DNA of 64,000 bases from Bacteroidota bacterium (GCA_016720935.1 JADKJP010000006.1:1413194-1477193), one strand, 5' to 3'. Positions 53,002-62,461 are shown, counted from the first letter of the stretch. Numbers and translations are program-made. Notes: a model not told the origin generated them from the sequence alone.

Positions 53002-54570
53002 ATGAGAAAATGTTCTGCCCTTTTTCTTTTGCTTTTTTTGAATTGCTTCATATTTCTGCTGAATCCGGTATTTGCTCAGGAACCAAAAAAAATTGAGCTC
53101 CTGAATGCGGATGTCAGCGAATTTGATCAGAGCATCAATGCGAAAGCAACCCGTTTATTGGGAAATGTCGCCTTCAAACATGAAAACGCAATCATGCATT
53201 GCGACAGCGCATATCTCTACCAGGATGAAAACAGGCTGGAAGCTTTTCAGAATATCAGAATCACACAGGGGGATACATTGACATTAACAGGGAAAAGATT
53301 ACTCTACGATGGCAACACACGACAAGCACAGGTATTTGAAAATGTCGTCCTGAGCGATCAACGTATGACCTTAAGGACTTCCCGCCTGGATTATGACCTC
53401 GGAACAGATATCGCCTTTTATAAAGACAGTGCAAATATTGTCGACGGCGAAAATACATTAACCAGCCGCCTTGGTTACTATTACAGCAATACCCACGATA
53501 TGTATTTCCGTGAAGATGTATTGTTGGTGAATCCAAAATACAGAATGGAAGGCGATACACTTCGTTACAATACTCTTGATAAATCCGCCTACTTTCTTGG
53601 ACCTACCTGGTTGCATTCAGCAAAAAATGTGATCTATTGTGAAAGTGGTTGGTACAATACTATCAAGCAGACATCTTCATTTCATAAAAACGCTTATCTG
53701 CAAACTGAAACACAACTGTTGCGTGGTGATTCTGTACTCTATGACAGAAACTCCGGAATCGGCCGCGTCTTTGGAAACGTTTCAATTGAAGATACAACAA
53801 ATAAAATTATTATCGGTGGAGATTATGGTGAACATCACGAAGTCACTGACTCCTCCTGGGTCACAGGACATGCATTGATGTCGCAGATTTTTACAACAGA
53901 TACTCTTTTTTTACATGCGGATACACTGCTTGCCGTTGGCGAAAAAATCAATGGAGATACGGCTGCATCTAAAAGAAACATGTACGCCTTCCACGATGTC
54001 AGACTTTTTAAACCTGATTTTCAGGGTTCCTGTGATTCACTAGTTTATAATTTCAGAGATTCAACAATCCGAATGTTTTATCAACCGGTGCTTTGGTCGG
54101 GACTTAACCAGTTGACTGCTGATTCTGTTACTCTCCAGACCGCTAATTCTGAAATTACGCATATTCATCTGGTGAATAATTCTTTTATTACTTCACGGGC
54201 TGACAGTGTCTCCCTGGAAATTCCGGACTCACTTAAATTCAATCAGATCAGAGGAAAACGGATGACTGGTTTTTTTGAAAAGAATGAGTTGGTTAGAATT
54301 AATGTAGAAGGAAATGGCCAGACGATCTATTACGCCAAGAATAAAAGAGAACAGAACTTCGCGGTAAACCGGGCAGATTGCAGTGACATGATCATTTTCG
54401 TGGATAAAAGCAAAGTGAAAACAATTACGCTGCAAAACGATCCGGATGGAACCATGTATCCAATTCATGAGCTTGCAACAACTGAACTTCGACTAAAAGG
54501 ATTTTCCTGGCTTGAAAATAAGAGGCCAAAATCGAAAGCTGATCTTTTCTCTGCAGCGGACAGGAAATAA
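53002..54570 (+). CDS. OstA-like (LptA/LptD N-terminal-like) exported protein
   Basis: A 522-residue exported protein with a signal peptide (MRKCSALFLLLFLNCFIFLLNPVFAQ). The mature part is all beta, with jelly-roll-type repeats as in OstA/LptA: 'NADVSEFDQSINAKATRLLGNVAFKHENAIMHCDSAYLYQDENRLEAFQNI' and 'GDTLRYNTLDKSAYFLGPT'. OstA-like proteins of Bacteroidota are candidates for periplasmic LPS-bridge components; direct evidence in this group is limited. A start at ATG 52987 would add five residues and overlap the -7 box, so I chose 53002, which also gives a normal signal peptide. Confidence 0.85.
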   Translation: MRKCSALFLLLFLNCFIFLLNPVFAQEPKKIELLNADVSEFDQSINAKATRLLGNVAFKHENAIMHCDSAYLYQDENRLEAFQNIRITQGDTLTLTGKRLLYDGNTRQAQVFENVVLSDQRMTLRTSRLDYDLGTDIAFYKDSANIVDGENTLTSRLGYYYSNTHDMYFREDVLLVNPKYRMEGDTLRYNTLDKSAYFLGPTWLHSAKNVIYCESGWYNTIKQTSSFHKNAYLQTETQLLRGDSVLYDRNSGIGRVFGNVSIEDTTNKIIIGGDYGEHHEVTDSSWVTGHALMSQIFTTDTLFLHADTLLAVGEKINGDTAASKRNMYAFHDVRLFKPDFQGSCDSLVYNFRDSTIRMFYQPVLWSGLNQLTADSVTLQTANSEITHIHLVNNSFITSRADSVSLEIPDSLKFNQIRGKRMTGFFEKNELVRINVEGNGQTIYYAKNKREQNFAVNRADCSDMIIFVDKSKVKTITLQNDPDGTMYPIHELATTELRLKGFSWLENKRPKSKADLFSAADRK

Positions 54571-54615
54571 TTTTTGTGGGCTCCGTTCCTGACTTACTCT
54601 TTCCTTAAACTAATT

Positions 54616-55628
54616 TCAGCTGGTCAGATATTCTTCCTTGAATATTTTCAGGAGAATTAAAAAATATGACAGCAGTAAGGGGCCAAAAATGATCCCGGAT
54701 ACACCGAACAATTGCAATCCGCTGATGACTCCCACAATGGTGATAATCGGATGTACATCCGCGAATTTTTTCTGAAAAATAAACCTGAAAATATTATCAA
54801 TGGTTCCGATGATCGCGACACCAAATATTCCTATTGCTATTCCTGCCATGTTTGCCCTGCGGACAATTGATAAATGGCTGCAGGCAACCAGATCAGCATG
54901 GACCCTACCACCGGAAAAAAAGAAAAGAATCCTGTCATTACTCCCCAAAACAACGGATCAGGTAAGCCGAATATCCAATAACCGAGAGCTGCCGCCCCTG
55001 CCTGAATGATGGCAAGTAAAGGCGATCCTAATGCATTCGAAAATGTTTGTGATTCCAGCTCTTTTGAAAATCGTGCAAGCTTATCCTGGGCGAAAGGAAG
55101 GTAATCCTCTATTAATTTTTCCAGCTTACCCGTATTGATGAGCATGTAGTAAAAAAAGAAAAACAAAAGCAGAATATTGGTCAGAATGATCATTGATTCC
55201 CCAAGAAAATTCGTGATGAATCCTGCAGCTTCCGACTGAAGTTTAGCCATGTTGCCAGTGGTCATCAGCTGAAATCCGGTCATACGCTGAAAACTAATGT
55301 CCGCATCTTTCAGAACTTTCATGGTGATAGATCCTTCATTAAAAAAAATCGAGAGTTTCGGAATGATCATATAACTCATAACCAAAATCGGAATCATCAC
55401 CAGCACAAGAGAAAGTAAAATGATGGACATCGCTGCACGCCAGGGTTTCCATTTTCGTTTCTCCAACAATTTGCGCATCATTGGACGGAACAACACATAG
55501 AGAATTATTGCTCCAAGAATGGCATCCAGAAATGACCGAAGTGTATACCCAATGAGAGCGGTTGTAATTATTAATGCAACAAGTACAAACTGATGCGTAA
55601 ATCTTTTCTTGATCCAATCTGAGGCCAT
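54616..55628 (-). pseudogene. AI-2E/PerM-family permease, frameshifted
   Basis: A multi-span membrane protein of the AI-2E/PerM family, about 337 residues if repaired. The first part (263 residues, from ATG 55628) ends at '..GSMLIWLPAAIYQLSAGQTWQE'; the expected continuation 'GIAIGIFGVAIIGTIDNIFRFIF..' is in another frame and runs to the stop at 54616. The simplest reading is one missing G at about 54842-54843, which restores a normal family C-terminus ('VHPIITIVGVISGLQLFGVSGIIFGPLLL'). With its neighbours broken the same way, I suspect a consensus error. Known members export small molecules such as AI-2, Na+ or tRNA-linked substrates; this one is unassigned. Confidence 0.85.
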
Positions 55629-55675
55629 AAAGAGAAATGATTGAGAGTGTAAAGATAAGGATTGATTGAATATTT

Positions 55676-55683
55676 TATCTTTG
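55676..55683 (+). promoter_or_regulatory. -7 box (TATCTTTG) for the S4-domain gene
   Basis: Exact TAnnTTTG match just 7 bases upstream of ATG 55691, so the transcript would be leaderless or nearly so. Confidence 0.45.
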
Positions 55684-55690
55684 AAAACTC

Positions 55691-56077
55691 ATGGAAACAC
55701 CAACACAAATACGTGTAGACAAATGGCTTTGGGCAGTCCGGCAATACAAAACCCGGTCACTGGCTACCAAAGCATGCGAACAAGGCAAAATTATCATTCA
55801 GGGACAAGCGGTAAAACCTTCCCGTCATGTTAAAATTGGCGAAGAAATTAAATTAAAAAGAACCGGATTGGTGAAAACACTGAAAGTCCTGAACCTGACT
55901 TCAAACAGGCTAAACGCGAAACTGGTATCTGAATATGCCGAAGATCTGACCCCACCGGAAGAAATCGCTGCTTACAAGGAAAGGGCATCAAGAGTTACTA
56001 TTTTCAGGGATCCCGGAACAGGCAGACCTACCAAGCGGGAACGCAGGGATCTGGATGATTTTATGGGTGAATATTGA
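55691..56077 (+). CDS. S4-domain RNA-binding protein (Hsp15-like)
   Basis: A 128-residue protein with an S4 domain at about 8-60 ('QIRVDKWLWAVRQYKTRSLATKACEQGKIIIQGQAVKPSRHVKIGEEIKL'), the layout of Hsp15/HslR. The basic tail (about 95-128, with 'GTGRPTKRERRDLDDF') is also typical. Hsp15 binds 50S subunits carrying stalled nascent chains; other S4 proteins bind rRNA or tRNA. It is divergent from the AI-2E-family gene. A -7 box sits almost at the start codon. Confidence 0.88.
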   Translation: METPTQIRVDKWLWAVRQYKTRSLATKACEQGKIIIQGQAVKPSRHVKIGEEIKLKRTGLVKTLKVLNLTSNRLNAKLVSEYAEDLTPPEEIAAYKERASRVTIFRDPGTGRPTKRERRDLDDFMGEY

Positions 56078-56198
56078 TAAATGGCAGTTTTTCCTCATTC
56101 AGTTCTTTCAATAAAAATTGCTTCTCTGCGTTTTTGATTTGTTGATATTTTCTTGAAAAATCAGGTCTTTCCTGACCGGTTCCGTGACGTAGAAGACC

Positions 56199-56206
56199 TA
56201 CTTTTG
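56199..56206 (+). promoter_or_regulatory. -7 box (TACTTTTG) for the transketolase gene
   Basis: Exact TAnnTTTG match giving a start near 56213 and a 35-base leader to ATG 56248. A GTG at 56206 lies inside this box. Confidence 0.5.
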
Positions 56207-56247
56207 TGCTTCTCAAATCCCCGGAATTCCCCAAACATTTCCAAACT

Positions 56248-57092
56248 ATGCGCAGCACTCAAGAATTGCAAAAAATTGCTTCTCAGGTGAGAAGAGATAT
56301 TATCCGTCAGGTTACCGTCGCCAATTCCGGACATCCGGGCGGTTCCCTTGGTTGTGCGGATTTTCTTGTTGGATTGTATTTCGGAATCATGAATCACAAC
56401 CCGAAAGCTTTTTCGATGGATGGAAAATCAGAAGATCTGTTTTTCCTGAGCAACGGACATATTTCCCCTCTATTCTATAGTGTTCTCGCGCGTTCAGGTT
56501 ATTTTGACGTCAAGGAACTTTCTACCTTCCGTTTGATTAATTCCAGACTTCAGGGTCATCCGGCTACACATGAAAAGCTGCCGGGAATCCGTGTTGCAAG
56601 CGGATCACTTGGTCAGGGAATCAGTGTCGCTATCGGAGCAGCGCTTACAAAAAAGCTGAATGGTGACTCCAGTACAGTGTTTTGCCTGTGTGGAGATGGC
56701 GAAATGGAAGAAGGTCAGATCTGGGAGGCAGTAATGTATGCCGGGGCGAAAAAGTTGATAACCTTATTGTAACAGTGGATGTGAACAATCAGCAAATCGA
56801 TGGCTCCATTGAACACGTTATGCCTTATGGTGATCTTCGACCAAAATTTGAAAGTTTCGGTTGGGAAGTTTTAACAATGGACGGAAACAACATGCAGGAA
56901 GTAGTGGACACTTTGCAAAAAGCAAAATCCGGAACGGGAAAACAAAAACCGGTCATGATCCTGATGAAAACGGTAATGGGACAGGGTGTAGATTTTATGA
57001 TGCATACTCATAAATGGCATGGTGTGGCTCCAAATCCGGAACAAACAAAAACCGCTTTGGCGCAATTGGAAGAAACGCTTGGAGATTTCTGA
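56248..57092 (+). pseudogene. Transketolase, N-terminal subunit, frameshifted
   Basis: The N-terminal (TPP-binding) half of a split transketolase, about 281 residues after repair. ATG 56248 gives 'MRSTQELQKIASQVRRDIIRQV', then 'SGHPGGSLGCADFLVGLYF', and 'GDGEMEEGQIWEA', the TPP motif. The frame breaks after 'GAKKL' (56757): the expected continuation 'DNLIVTVDVNNQQIDG' lies in another frame. One missing G in TTG-GAT repairs it. The protein then ends 'EQTKTALAQLEETLGDF'. Transketolases move two-carbon units in the pentose phosphate pathway; the C-terminal subunit is at 58611-59585, after an intervening VWA gene. Confidence 0.9.
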
Positions 57093-57149
57093 TGCGTTCT
57101 GTCTCAGGTAATACAAATACAAACCGGGGGATTTTTCAAATCATACTTA

Positions 57150-58583
57150 TTGAAAACTGTGCTTCAAAATAAAACCTTAAGACAACTTGCGATTTCACTT
57201 CTTCAGAAAAGAATGGTCGTGTTGTTTTTGTTTTTCTTTGTATGTACGTCGAACAATTATTCCCAGCAGGCAAAAAAACAAAAAGCCCCTACCCTTACGC
57301 GGATCGAATTCCTTTTCGATGCTTCCCAAAGTATGTATGGAAGATGGCAAAGCGGTGCTAAAATTGATATCGCACGTTCACTGATGAACAAGGTGCTTGA
57401 CAGTCTCCGCTACATTGACAACATTGAACTCGCTCTTCGTGTGTATGGTCATCAGAAACCTTATCCACCACAGGATTGCGATGACAGCCGACTGGAAGTA
57501 CCATTTTCGAAAGGGAATATTTCAAGTATTCAGCAAGTATTGAAAAACCTGGTTCCAAAAGGAACAACACCAATAGCGAAATCACTTGAGTTATGCGGAA
57601 ATGATTTTCCTCAAAGCCCATCCCGAAACATCATCATTCTTGTAACCGATGGAATTGAAGAATGTGGCGGTGATCCCTGCGCTATTTCCCAGGCTCTTCA
57701 GAAAAAAGGAATATTTCTAAAACCATTTGTCATCGGTATGGGAATCGATGAAACATGGAAAAAAACTTTTGAATGCGTTGGCCGCTATTTTGACGCAACA
57801 AACGAAGTAACTTTCAAACAAGCCCTCGATGTGGTTATTTCACAGGCATTGAATTCCACCACCATGCAGGTGAATCTTCTGGACATGGCCCACAACCCAA
57901 CGGAGACCAATGTCAACATGACTTTTTACGATCGCTGGAATGGAGAAATTAAATACAACTTTATTCATACTCTGAATTCAAAAGGTAATCCGGATACACT
58001 GGTGATTGATCCGTTGCCGATTTATAAAATTGTAGTACATACGATTCCGAGTGTTTCGCTTGACTCAGTTGTGCTGACACCCGGAAAACATACCATAGTT
58101 GGGATTGACGCGCCGCAGGGTTTCCTCACTCTGAAATTTGACGGCACTTCGGAAATTAAAAAACCACTTGCCGTTGTTCGCCAGCATGGTGAAATGAAAA
58201 CTTTGAACGTTCAGGATTTTAATACAACGGAAAAATACATTGTCGGAAAATACGATCTCGAAATCCTCACCTTGCCACGAATCAATCTTGAAAATATCGA
58301 CATCAGCCAGAGCAAAACCACAACCTTACAAATCCCGCGTCCGGGAATGGTGACCATCATCAGCAATAATCAGGGTTACGGTAGCCTATATGTGGAAGAC
58401 AAAGGAAATCTCAAATGGATTTACAATCTCGATGACAATCTGAACAAAGAAACCATAGTCCTTCAGCCGGGAAAATATCACGTAGTTTACCGGTCTAAGA
58501 ATTCCAAAGAATCCATTTATACCATTGAAAAAGATTTTTCCATTGTTTCTTCTGAATCCAATATTATTGTCCTGAATCAATAA
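57150..58583 (+). CDS. VWA-domain protein between the transketolase halves
   Basis: A 477-residue exported protein. A hydrophobic segment (about 22-33) likely serves as signal peptide; the start TTG 57150 is uncertain, GTG 57159 or ATG 57213 are alternatives. A von Willebrand A domain spans about 50-235, with the MIDAS DxSxS at 57-61 ('DASQSM'), the threonine loop 'PKGTTPIAKSL' and 'VTDGIEECGG'. The remaining 240 residues are beta-rich repeats of unknown type. VWA proteins bind partners through a metal site. It interrupts the transketolase pair on the same strand (gaps of 57 and 27 bases), so it is probably cotranscribed; a link to transketolase is not known. Confidence 0.85.
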   Translation: MKTVLQNKTLRQLAISLLQKRMVVLFLFFFVCTSNNYSQQAKKQKAPTLTRIEFLFDASQSMYGRWQSGAKIDIARSLMNKVLDSLRYIDNIELALRVYGHQKPYPPQDCDDSRLEVPFSKGNISSIQQVLKNLVPKGTTPIAKSLELCGNDFPQSPSRNIIILVTDGIEECGGDPCAISQALQKKGIFLKPFVIGMGIDETWKKTFECVGRYFDATNEVTFKQALDVVISQALNSTTMQVNLLDMAHNPTETNVNMTFYDRWNGEIKYNFIHTLNSKGNPDTLVIDPLPIYKIVVHTIPSVSLDSVVLTPGKHTIVGIDAPQGFLTLKFDGTSEIKKPLAVVRQHGEMKTLNVQDFNTTEKYIVGKYDLEILTLPRINLENIDISQSKTTTLQIPRPGMVTIISNNQGYGSLYVEDKGNLKWIYNLDDNLNKETIVLQPGKYHVVYRSKNSKESIYTIEKDFSIVSSESNIIVLNQ

Positions 58584-58610
58584 GATCCACAAACTAAGAA
58601 ATCACGACCC

Positions 58611-59585
58611 ATGAAAAAATATCCATACACAGAAAAGAAAGACACACGTTCCGGTTTTGGAGCAGGATTACTTGAACTCGGAAGATCAAATCCGGATGTT
58701 GTGGCTTTGTGCGCGGACCTTACAGGTTCATTAAAAATGGACGCTTTTGAAAAGGAATTTCCAAATCGTTTTTTCCAGATTGGAATTGCCGAAGCGAATA
58801 TGATTGGAATTGCAGCCGGTATGACCATCGGCGGGAAAATCCCTTTCACAGGAACTTTCGCGAATTTCTCTACGGGAAGGGTTTATGACCAGATCCGACA
58901 ATCTGTGGCTTATTCGGATAAGAATGTGAAAATTTGTGCTTCCCATGCTGGGATTACCCTTGGAGAAGACGGAGCTACTCATCAGATCCTTGAAGATATC
59001 GGAATGATGAGAATGCTTCCCGGAATGGTTGTTATCAATCCATGTGATTTCAATCAGACGAAAGCAGCTACTATCGCGATTGCGAAACATCATGGTCCGG
59101 TTTACCTGCGTTTTGGCCGGCCGGTTGTGCCGAATTTTACACCAGCAGATCAAAACTTTGAAATCGGAAAAGCAGTTCTCCTCAATGAAGGTAGTGATGT
59201 TTCCATTTTCGCGACAGGCCATCTGGTCTGGAAGGCACTCGAAGCATGCGAAATTCTTGAATCAAAAGGGATTCGTGCTGAAATTATCAATATACATACG
59301 ATTAAACCACTGGACAAAGCTGCAGTCTTAGCTTCAGTTCGGAAAACAGGATGTGCCGTTAGCGCTGAGGAACACCAAATGAATGGAGGTTTAGGTGATG
59401 CTATAGCTCAGGTGCTTGCTTCAGAATTCCCTTCTCCGCTTGAATACGTGGCTGTAAACGATTCATTTGGAGAAAGCGGTACACCGGAACAATTGATGAA
59501 AAAATACGGTCTGGAAGCCGAAAACATAGTACTTGCTGCTGAAAAAGTAATCAAGCGCAGAAAACCAGAACTGACACACTCCTGA
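58611..59585 (+). CDS. Transketolase, C-terminal subunit
   Basis: The 324-residue C-terminal half of a split transketolase. It starts 'MKKYPYTEKKDTRSGFGAGLLELGRSNPDVVALCADL' and holds the pyrimidine-binding part with 'GIAEANMIGIAAGMTIGGKIPFTGTFANFS', 'THQILEDIGMMRMLPGMVVI', and the C-terminal 'CAVSAEEHQMNGGLGDAIAQVL'. It pairs with the N-terminal subunit at 56248-57092. In Bacteroidota the two halves are normally adjacent; here the VWA gene lies between. Confidence 0.92.
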   Translation: MKKYPYTEKKDTRSGFGAGLLELGRSNPDVVALCADLTGSLKMDAFEKEFPNRFFQIGIAEANMIGIAAGMTIGGKIPFTGTFANFSTGRVYDQIRQSVAYSDKNVKICASHAGITLGEDGATHQILEDIGMMRMLPGMVVINPCDFNQTKAATIAIAKHHGPVYLRFGRPVVPNFTPADQNFEIGKAVLLNEGSDVSIFATGHLVWKALEACEILESKGIRAEIINIHTIKPLDKAAVLASVRKTGCAVSAEEHQMNGGLGDAIAQVLASEFPSPLEYVAVNDSFGESGTPEQLMKKYGLEAENIVLAAEKVIKRRKPELTHS

Positions 59586-59627
59586 TCCATCCCCGAAAAC
59601 AAGGATTGCCGGGGTTTAAATTTTAGA

Positions 59628-60175
59628 ATGACAGAATACACAGACCTCGAGTTGCTGGAGCAATTTCGGGAAGAATCTACCCGGCATTTTGCATTTAATT
59701 TACTGGTTCGTAAATACCAGCAAAGGCTTTATTGGCATGTTCGGAGGATCGTCATCGATCATGAGGATGCCAATGATGTAATTCAAAATGTTTTCATCAA
59801 GGTCTGGAAATCACTCCTTTCTTTTCGTGAAGATTCCCAATTGTATACATGGCTTTACAGAATTGCCACAAATGAATCCCTCACTTTCCTGAATCAGAAA
59901 AAAAAACGTTTTGCCATCCCATTTTCAGATGTTGAATACGAACTCTCCAATTCACTAGCCAGTGACCCCAATTTTTCAGGTGAAAAATCCAGATGAAATT
60001 GCAACAGGCAGTTCTGAAACTTCCCACCCAGCAACGTATCGTTTTTAACATGAAATACTATGATGGAATGAAATATGAGGAAATTTCAGCGATTTTAGGG
60101 GTTACAGTAGGGGCCTTAAAAGCTTCTTACCATCATGCGGTTAAAAAAATCGAAAAATACCTCACCGGAAATTAA
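59628..60175 (+). pseudogene. ECF-type RNA polymerase sigma factor, frameshifted
   Basis: A sigma-70-family ECF sigma factor, about 182 residues after repair. Region 2 (about 15-85) has 'RRIVIDHEDANDVIQNVFIKVWKSLLSF' and 'SQLYTWLYRIATNESL'; region 4 (second part) has 'AVLKLPTQQRIVFNMKYYDGMKYEEISAILGVTVGALKASYHHAVKKI', the helix-turn-helix. The two halves are in different frames, joined at a run of five A residues (59983-59987). One more A gives 'SGEKIQMKLQQ' and a full-length protein. Three further features mark the unit: a 43-base gap to the membrane protein gene, a TAATG overlap to the next gene, and a terminator at 61284-61310. Confidence 0.9.
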
Positions 60176-60217
60176 ACCATTTCAGCTTTATTACATCCAA
60201 AGAAATTGAATACCTGA

Positions 60218-60784
60218 ATGAAAAATAATCAATCCATACACAACGAAAACGAAAAGCTTTCTCCTTTGCTGGAATCAATGAAAGATCAGCAAGGCTTTCG
60301 CGTGCCGGATGGTTATTTTGAAGAATTACCCGGTCTCATCCAATCTCAGATTCAACAATTACCTGATTTTGAAAAATCAGCTGTCGTTAATCCGTTTTCA
60401 GTTCCGGAAGGATATTTCGAACAATTGCCACTCGCGATCAGCAATGCAATTGAAGAAAAGAAAAATTCGGTTTTCAGTTTGCGCACTTTCTTCGCGGTTC
60501 TTTTACGACCAAGGGTGACTATAGCATTCGCTTCCCTCCTGCTGATTTTCTTCATCAGCATACGGTTTTTCACCAGGGAGATTTCAGTTAGTGTACCGGC
60601 GACAGAATTCTCAATGCAGGATCTCGATAATTCACCTGTCCTTGATGAACTTGACGAATCTACTCTCATGGATCTTCTCGCAGAACAAAACCAGGACATT
60701 TCCGTAGAGGATCAGAATGATAACATCGAACAATACCTGATTGATAACGATATTGATATTTCACAATTAGAATCAAGATTATAA
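60218..60784 (+). CDS. Membrane protein with duplicated VPxGYFE motif (putative anti-sigma factor)
   Basis: A 188-residue protein with one membrane helix near 95-115. The cytoplasmic N-terminus carries two copies of a short repeat: 'FRVPDGYFEELPGLI' (about 27-41) and 'FSVPEGYFEQLPLAI' (about 61-75). The C-terminal part is acidic and outside the membrane. Size, position right after the sigma factor and topology fit an anti-sigma factor, though no zinc-binding motif is seen. The function is inferred from position only. Its stop codon overlaps the start of the next gene (TAATG). Confidence 0.65.
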   Translation: MKNNQSIHNENEKLSPLLESMKDQQGFRVPDGYFEELPGLIQSQIQQLPDFEKSAVVNPFSVPEGYFEQLPLAISNAIEEKKNSVFSLRTFFAVLLRPRVTIAFASLLLIFFISIRFFTREISVSVPATEFSMQDLDNSPVLDELDESTLMDLLAEQNQDISVEDQNDNIEQYLIDNDIDISQLESRL

Positions 60785-61263
60785 TGAAAAAACAAATTCT
60801 ACTCTTCCTTGGTGTTTTCATTCTGAACACTGCCGCTTTTTCTCAGGGAAACCCACCTCCCGTGAAAGAACGACTGGAATCCATGAAAGTCGGTTTTCTG
60901 ACTGAACGGCTGAATTTATCTCCGGAGGAAGCCAAAGTTTTTTGGCTTGTTTACAACCGCTATCAGGATGAGCTCGAACAATTGAGGAAATCCAGAAGAG
61001 AAAACCTGATGAATGCCCGATTGAATTTCGATGAAATGAGCGACGCGGAAGTAGAAAAAACCATTGATAATGAATTGATGTTCCGCCAAAGCGAACTTGA
61101 CGTGATGAAAAAATACAATCCTCAATTCAAAAAAGTACTTCCGATAAAAAAGGTCGCGAAACTTTTTAAAGCGGAAGAAGATTTCAAAAGAAAACTAATC
61201 GATATGATCCAGGATCGTAAGGATGAACGTCGCCAGGACAGAAGAGAATTACGAGGAAAATAA
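60784..61263 (+). CDS. Periplasmic Spy/CpxP-like helical protein (ECF sensor-like)
   Basis: A 159-residue exported protein. The signal peptide (MKKQILLFLGVFILNTAAFSQ) is followed by an alpha-helical, highly charged part with 'LTERLNLSPEEAKVFWLVYNRYQDEL', the LTxxLNLSPEE motif typical of Spy/CpxP and of proteins annotated as sensors of ECF sigma factors in Flavobacteria-type genomes. The C-terminus is rich in Arg/Asp/Lys. It likely binds misfolded proteins in the periplasm and reports to the membrane partner; this is by analogy. A terminator follows after 20 bases. Confidence 0.75.
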   Translation: MKKQILLFLGVFILNTAAFSQGNPPPVKERLESMKVGFLTERLNLSPEEAKVFWLVYNRYQDELEQLRKSRRENLMNARLNFDEMSDAEVEKTIDNELMFRQSELDVMKKYNPQFKKVLPIKKVAKLFKAEEDFKRKLIDMIQDRKDERRQDRRELRGK

Positions 61264-61283
61264 CCCTACCCCTTGAAAGCAGA

Positions 61284-61310
61284 AAGGGCCAACAGTTGTT
61301 GGCCTTTTTT
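61284..61310 (+). terminator. Rho-independent terminator ending the ECF module
   Basis: GGCCAAC (61287-61293) and GTTGGCC (61298-61304) pair across a 4-base loop, followed by six T residues. Confidence 0.92.
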
Positions 61311-61323
61311 ATTTGATATTAGT

Positions 61324-62461
61324 TCAAGCTACTTTCACTGTATACAATTCCTTTAGTTTTTCAATCACAAAATCAATCTCTTCTTTTGTATTGTACTTGC
61401 TAAATGAAAAACGCACAGAAGGACGATCGACTTCTCCATAAATTGCCTTCAACACATGTGAACCCGCATTACTGCCTGAAGAACACGCGCTGCCACCGGA
61501 ACATGCAATACCAGCAATATCCAGATTGAACAGTAACATTTCCGAATTTTCAGAAGGTGGAAAAGCGACATTTAATACGGTATACAAACTCTCATCACTG
61601 GCCGAATCACCATTGAACTGAATGCCCGGAATGTTTTCAACCAGCTTTCCAATCATGTATTTTTTCAGACCTAGAATATGTTGACGATGCTCTTCCATGT
61701 GACCTGTGGCCAATTCCAGAGCTTTCGCCAAACCCACAATTCCATAAACATTTTCGGTCCCGCCACGCATGTTTCTTTCCTGGGCGCCGCCAAAAATGAA
61801 AGGATGGATTTTTACTTTGTTGCTGATAAAAAGAAATCCAATTCCTTTCGGTCCATGAAATTTATGAGCAGCGCAGGTAATGAAATGAACATTTGTTTCT
61901 TTCACATCAATGGGAAAATGTCCCATGGTTTGCACCGTATCACTATGAAACAATGCATCATACTTTTTACAGAGTTCGCCCACTTCTTTCAAGGGAAGAA
62001 CATTTCCCAATTCGTTGTTGGCATGCATTAAGGACACCAAACTTCTTTCGTTCGTCTTCAATAATTCTTCAAGATGATCCGGCTTTACTTTTCCTTTTTC
62101 ATCCAGATCAACATAACTGAGTTTTATCTTTCCTTCTTTTTGCAATTCTTCAACCGTGTGCAAAACCGCGTGATGTTCGATTTTTGAAGTGATGATGTGA
62201 CGAATTCCTAAATCGCGAACAGCACAAAATAAGGCGGTATTGTCTGCCTCAGTGCCACCGGAAGTAAAGAAGATTTCAGAAGGTGCTGCGCGAAGAATTT
62301 TCGCTACTGTCTTTCTGGAATTTTCAATCGCGGTTTTTATTTCCTTCCAAAAGAATGTATGGAAGAAGGATTTCCAAATCCTGCTTGAGAACAGGAAGCA
62401 TCGCTTCATAAACTTCCTCATCGAGGGGCGTGGTCGCAGCGTTGTCGAGATAAACTCTCAT
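61324..62461 (-). pseudogene. Cysteine desulfurase (NifS/IscS-like), frameshifted near the start
   Basis: PLP enzyme that removes sulfur from cysteine for Fe-S clusters and thiolation. The bulk is intact: 'SGGTEADNTALF', 'HANNELGNVLP', 'AAHKFHGPKGIGFLFI' (PLP lysine), and 'GSACSSGS' (active-site Cys). The true N-terminus 'MRVYLDNAATTPLDEEVYEAMLP' begins at ATG 62461 but is out of frame with the rest. Two missing bases, one T at about 62376-62378 and one G at about 62343, restore 'QDFGNPSSIHSFGREIKTAIEN', the family consensus. Both lie in short homopolymers. It is convergent with the ECF module. No partner iscU is visible. Confidence 0.9.

Noticed and set aside
59975..60000. Programmed frameshift in the sigma factor
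   Set aside because: No slippery heptamer or downstream structure seen, and four neighbours have the same kind of break; an error is simpler.
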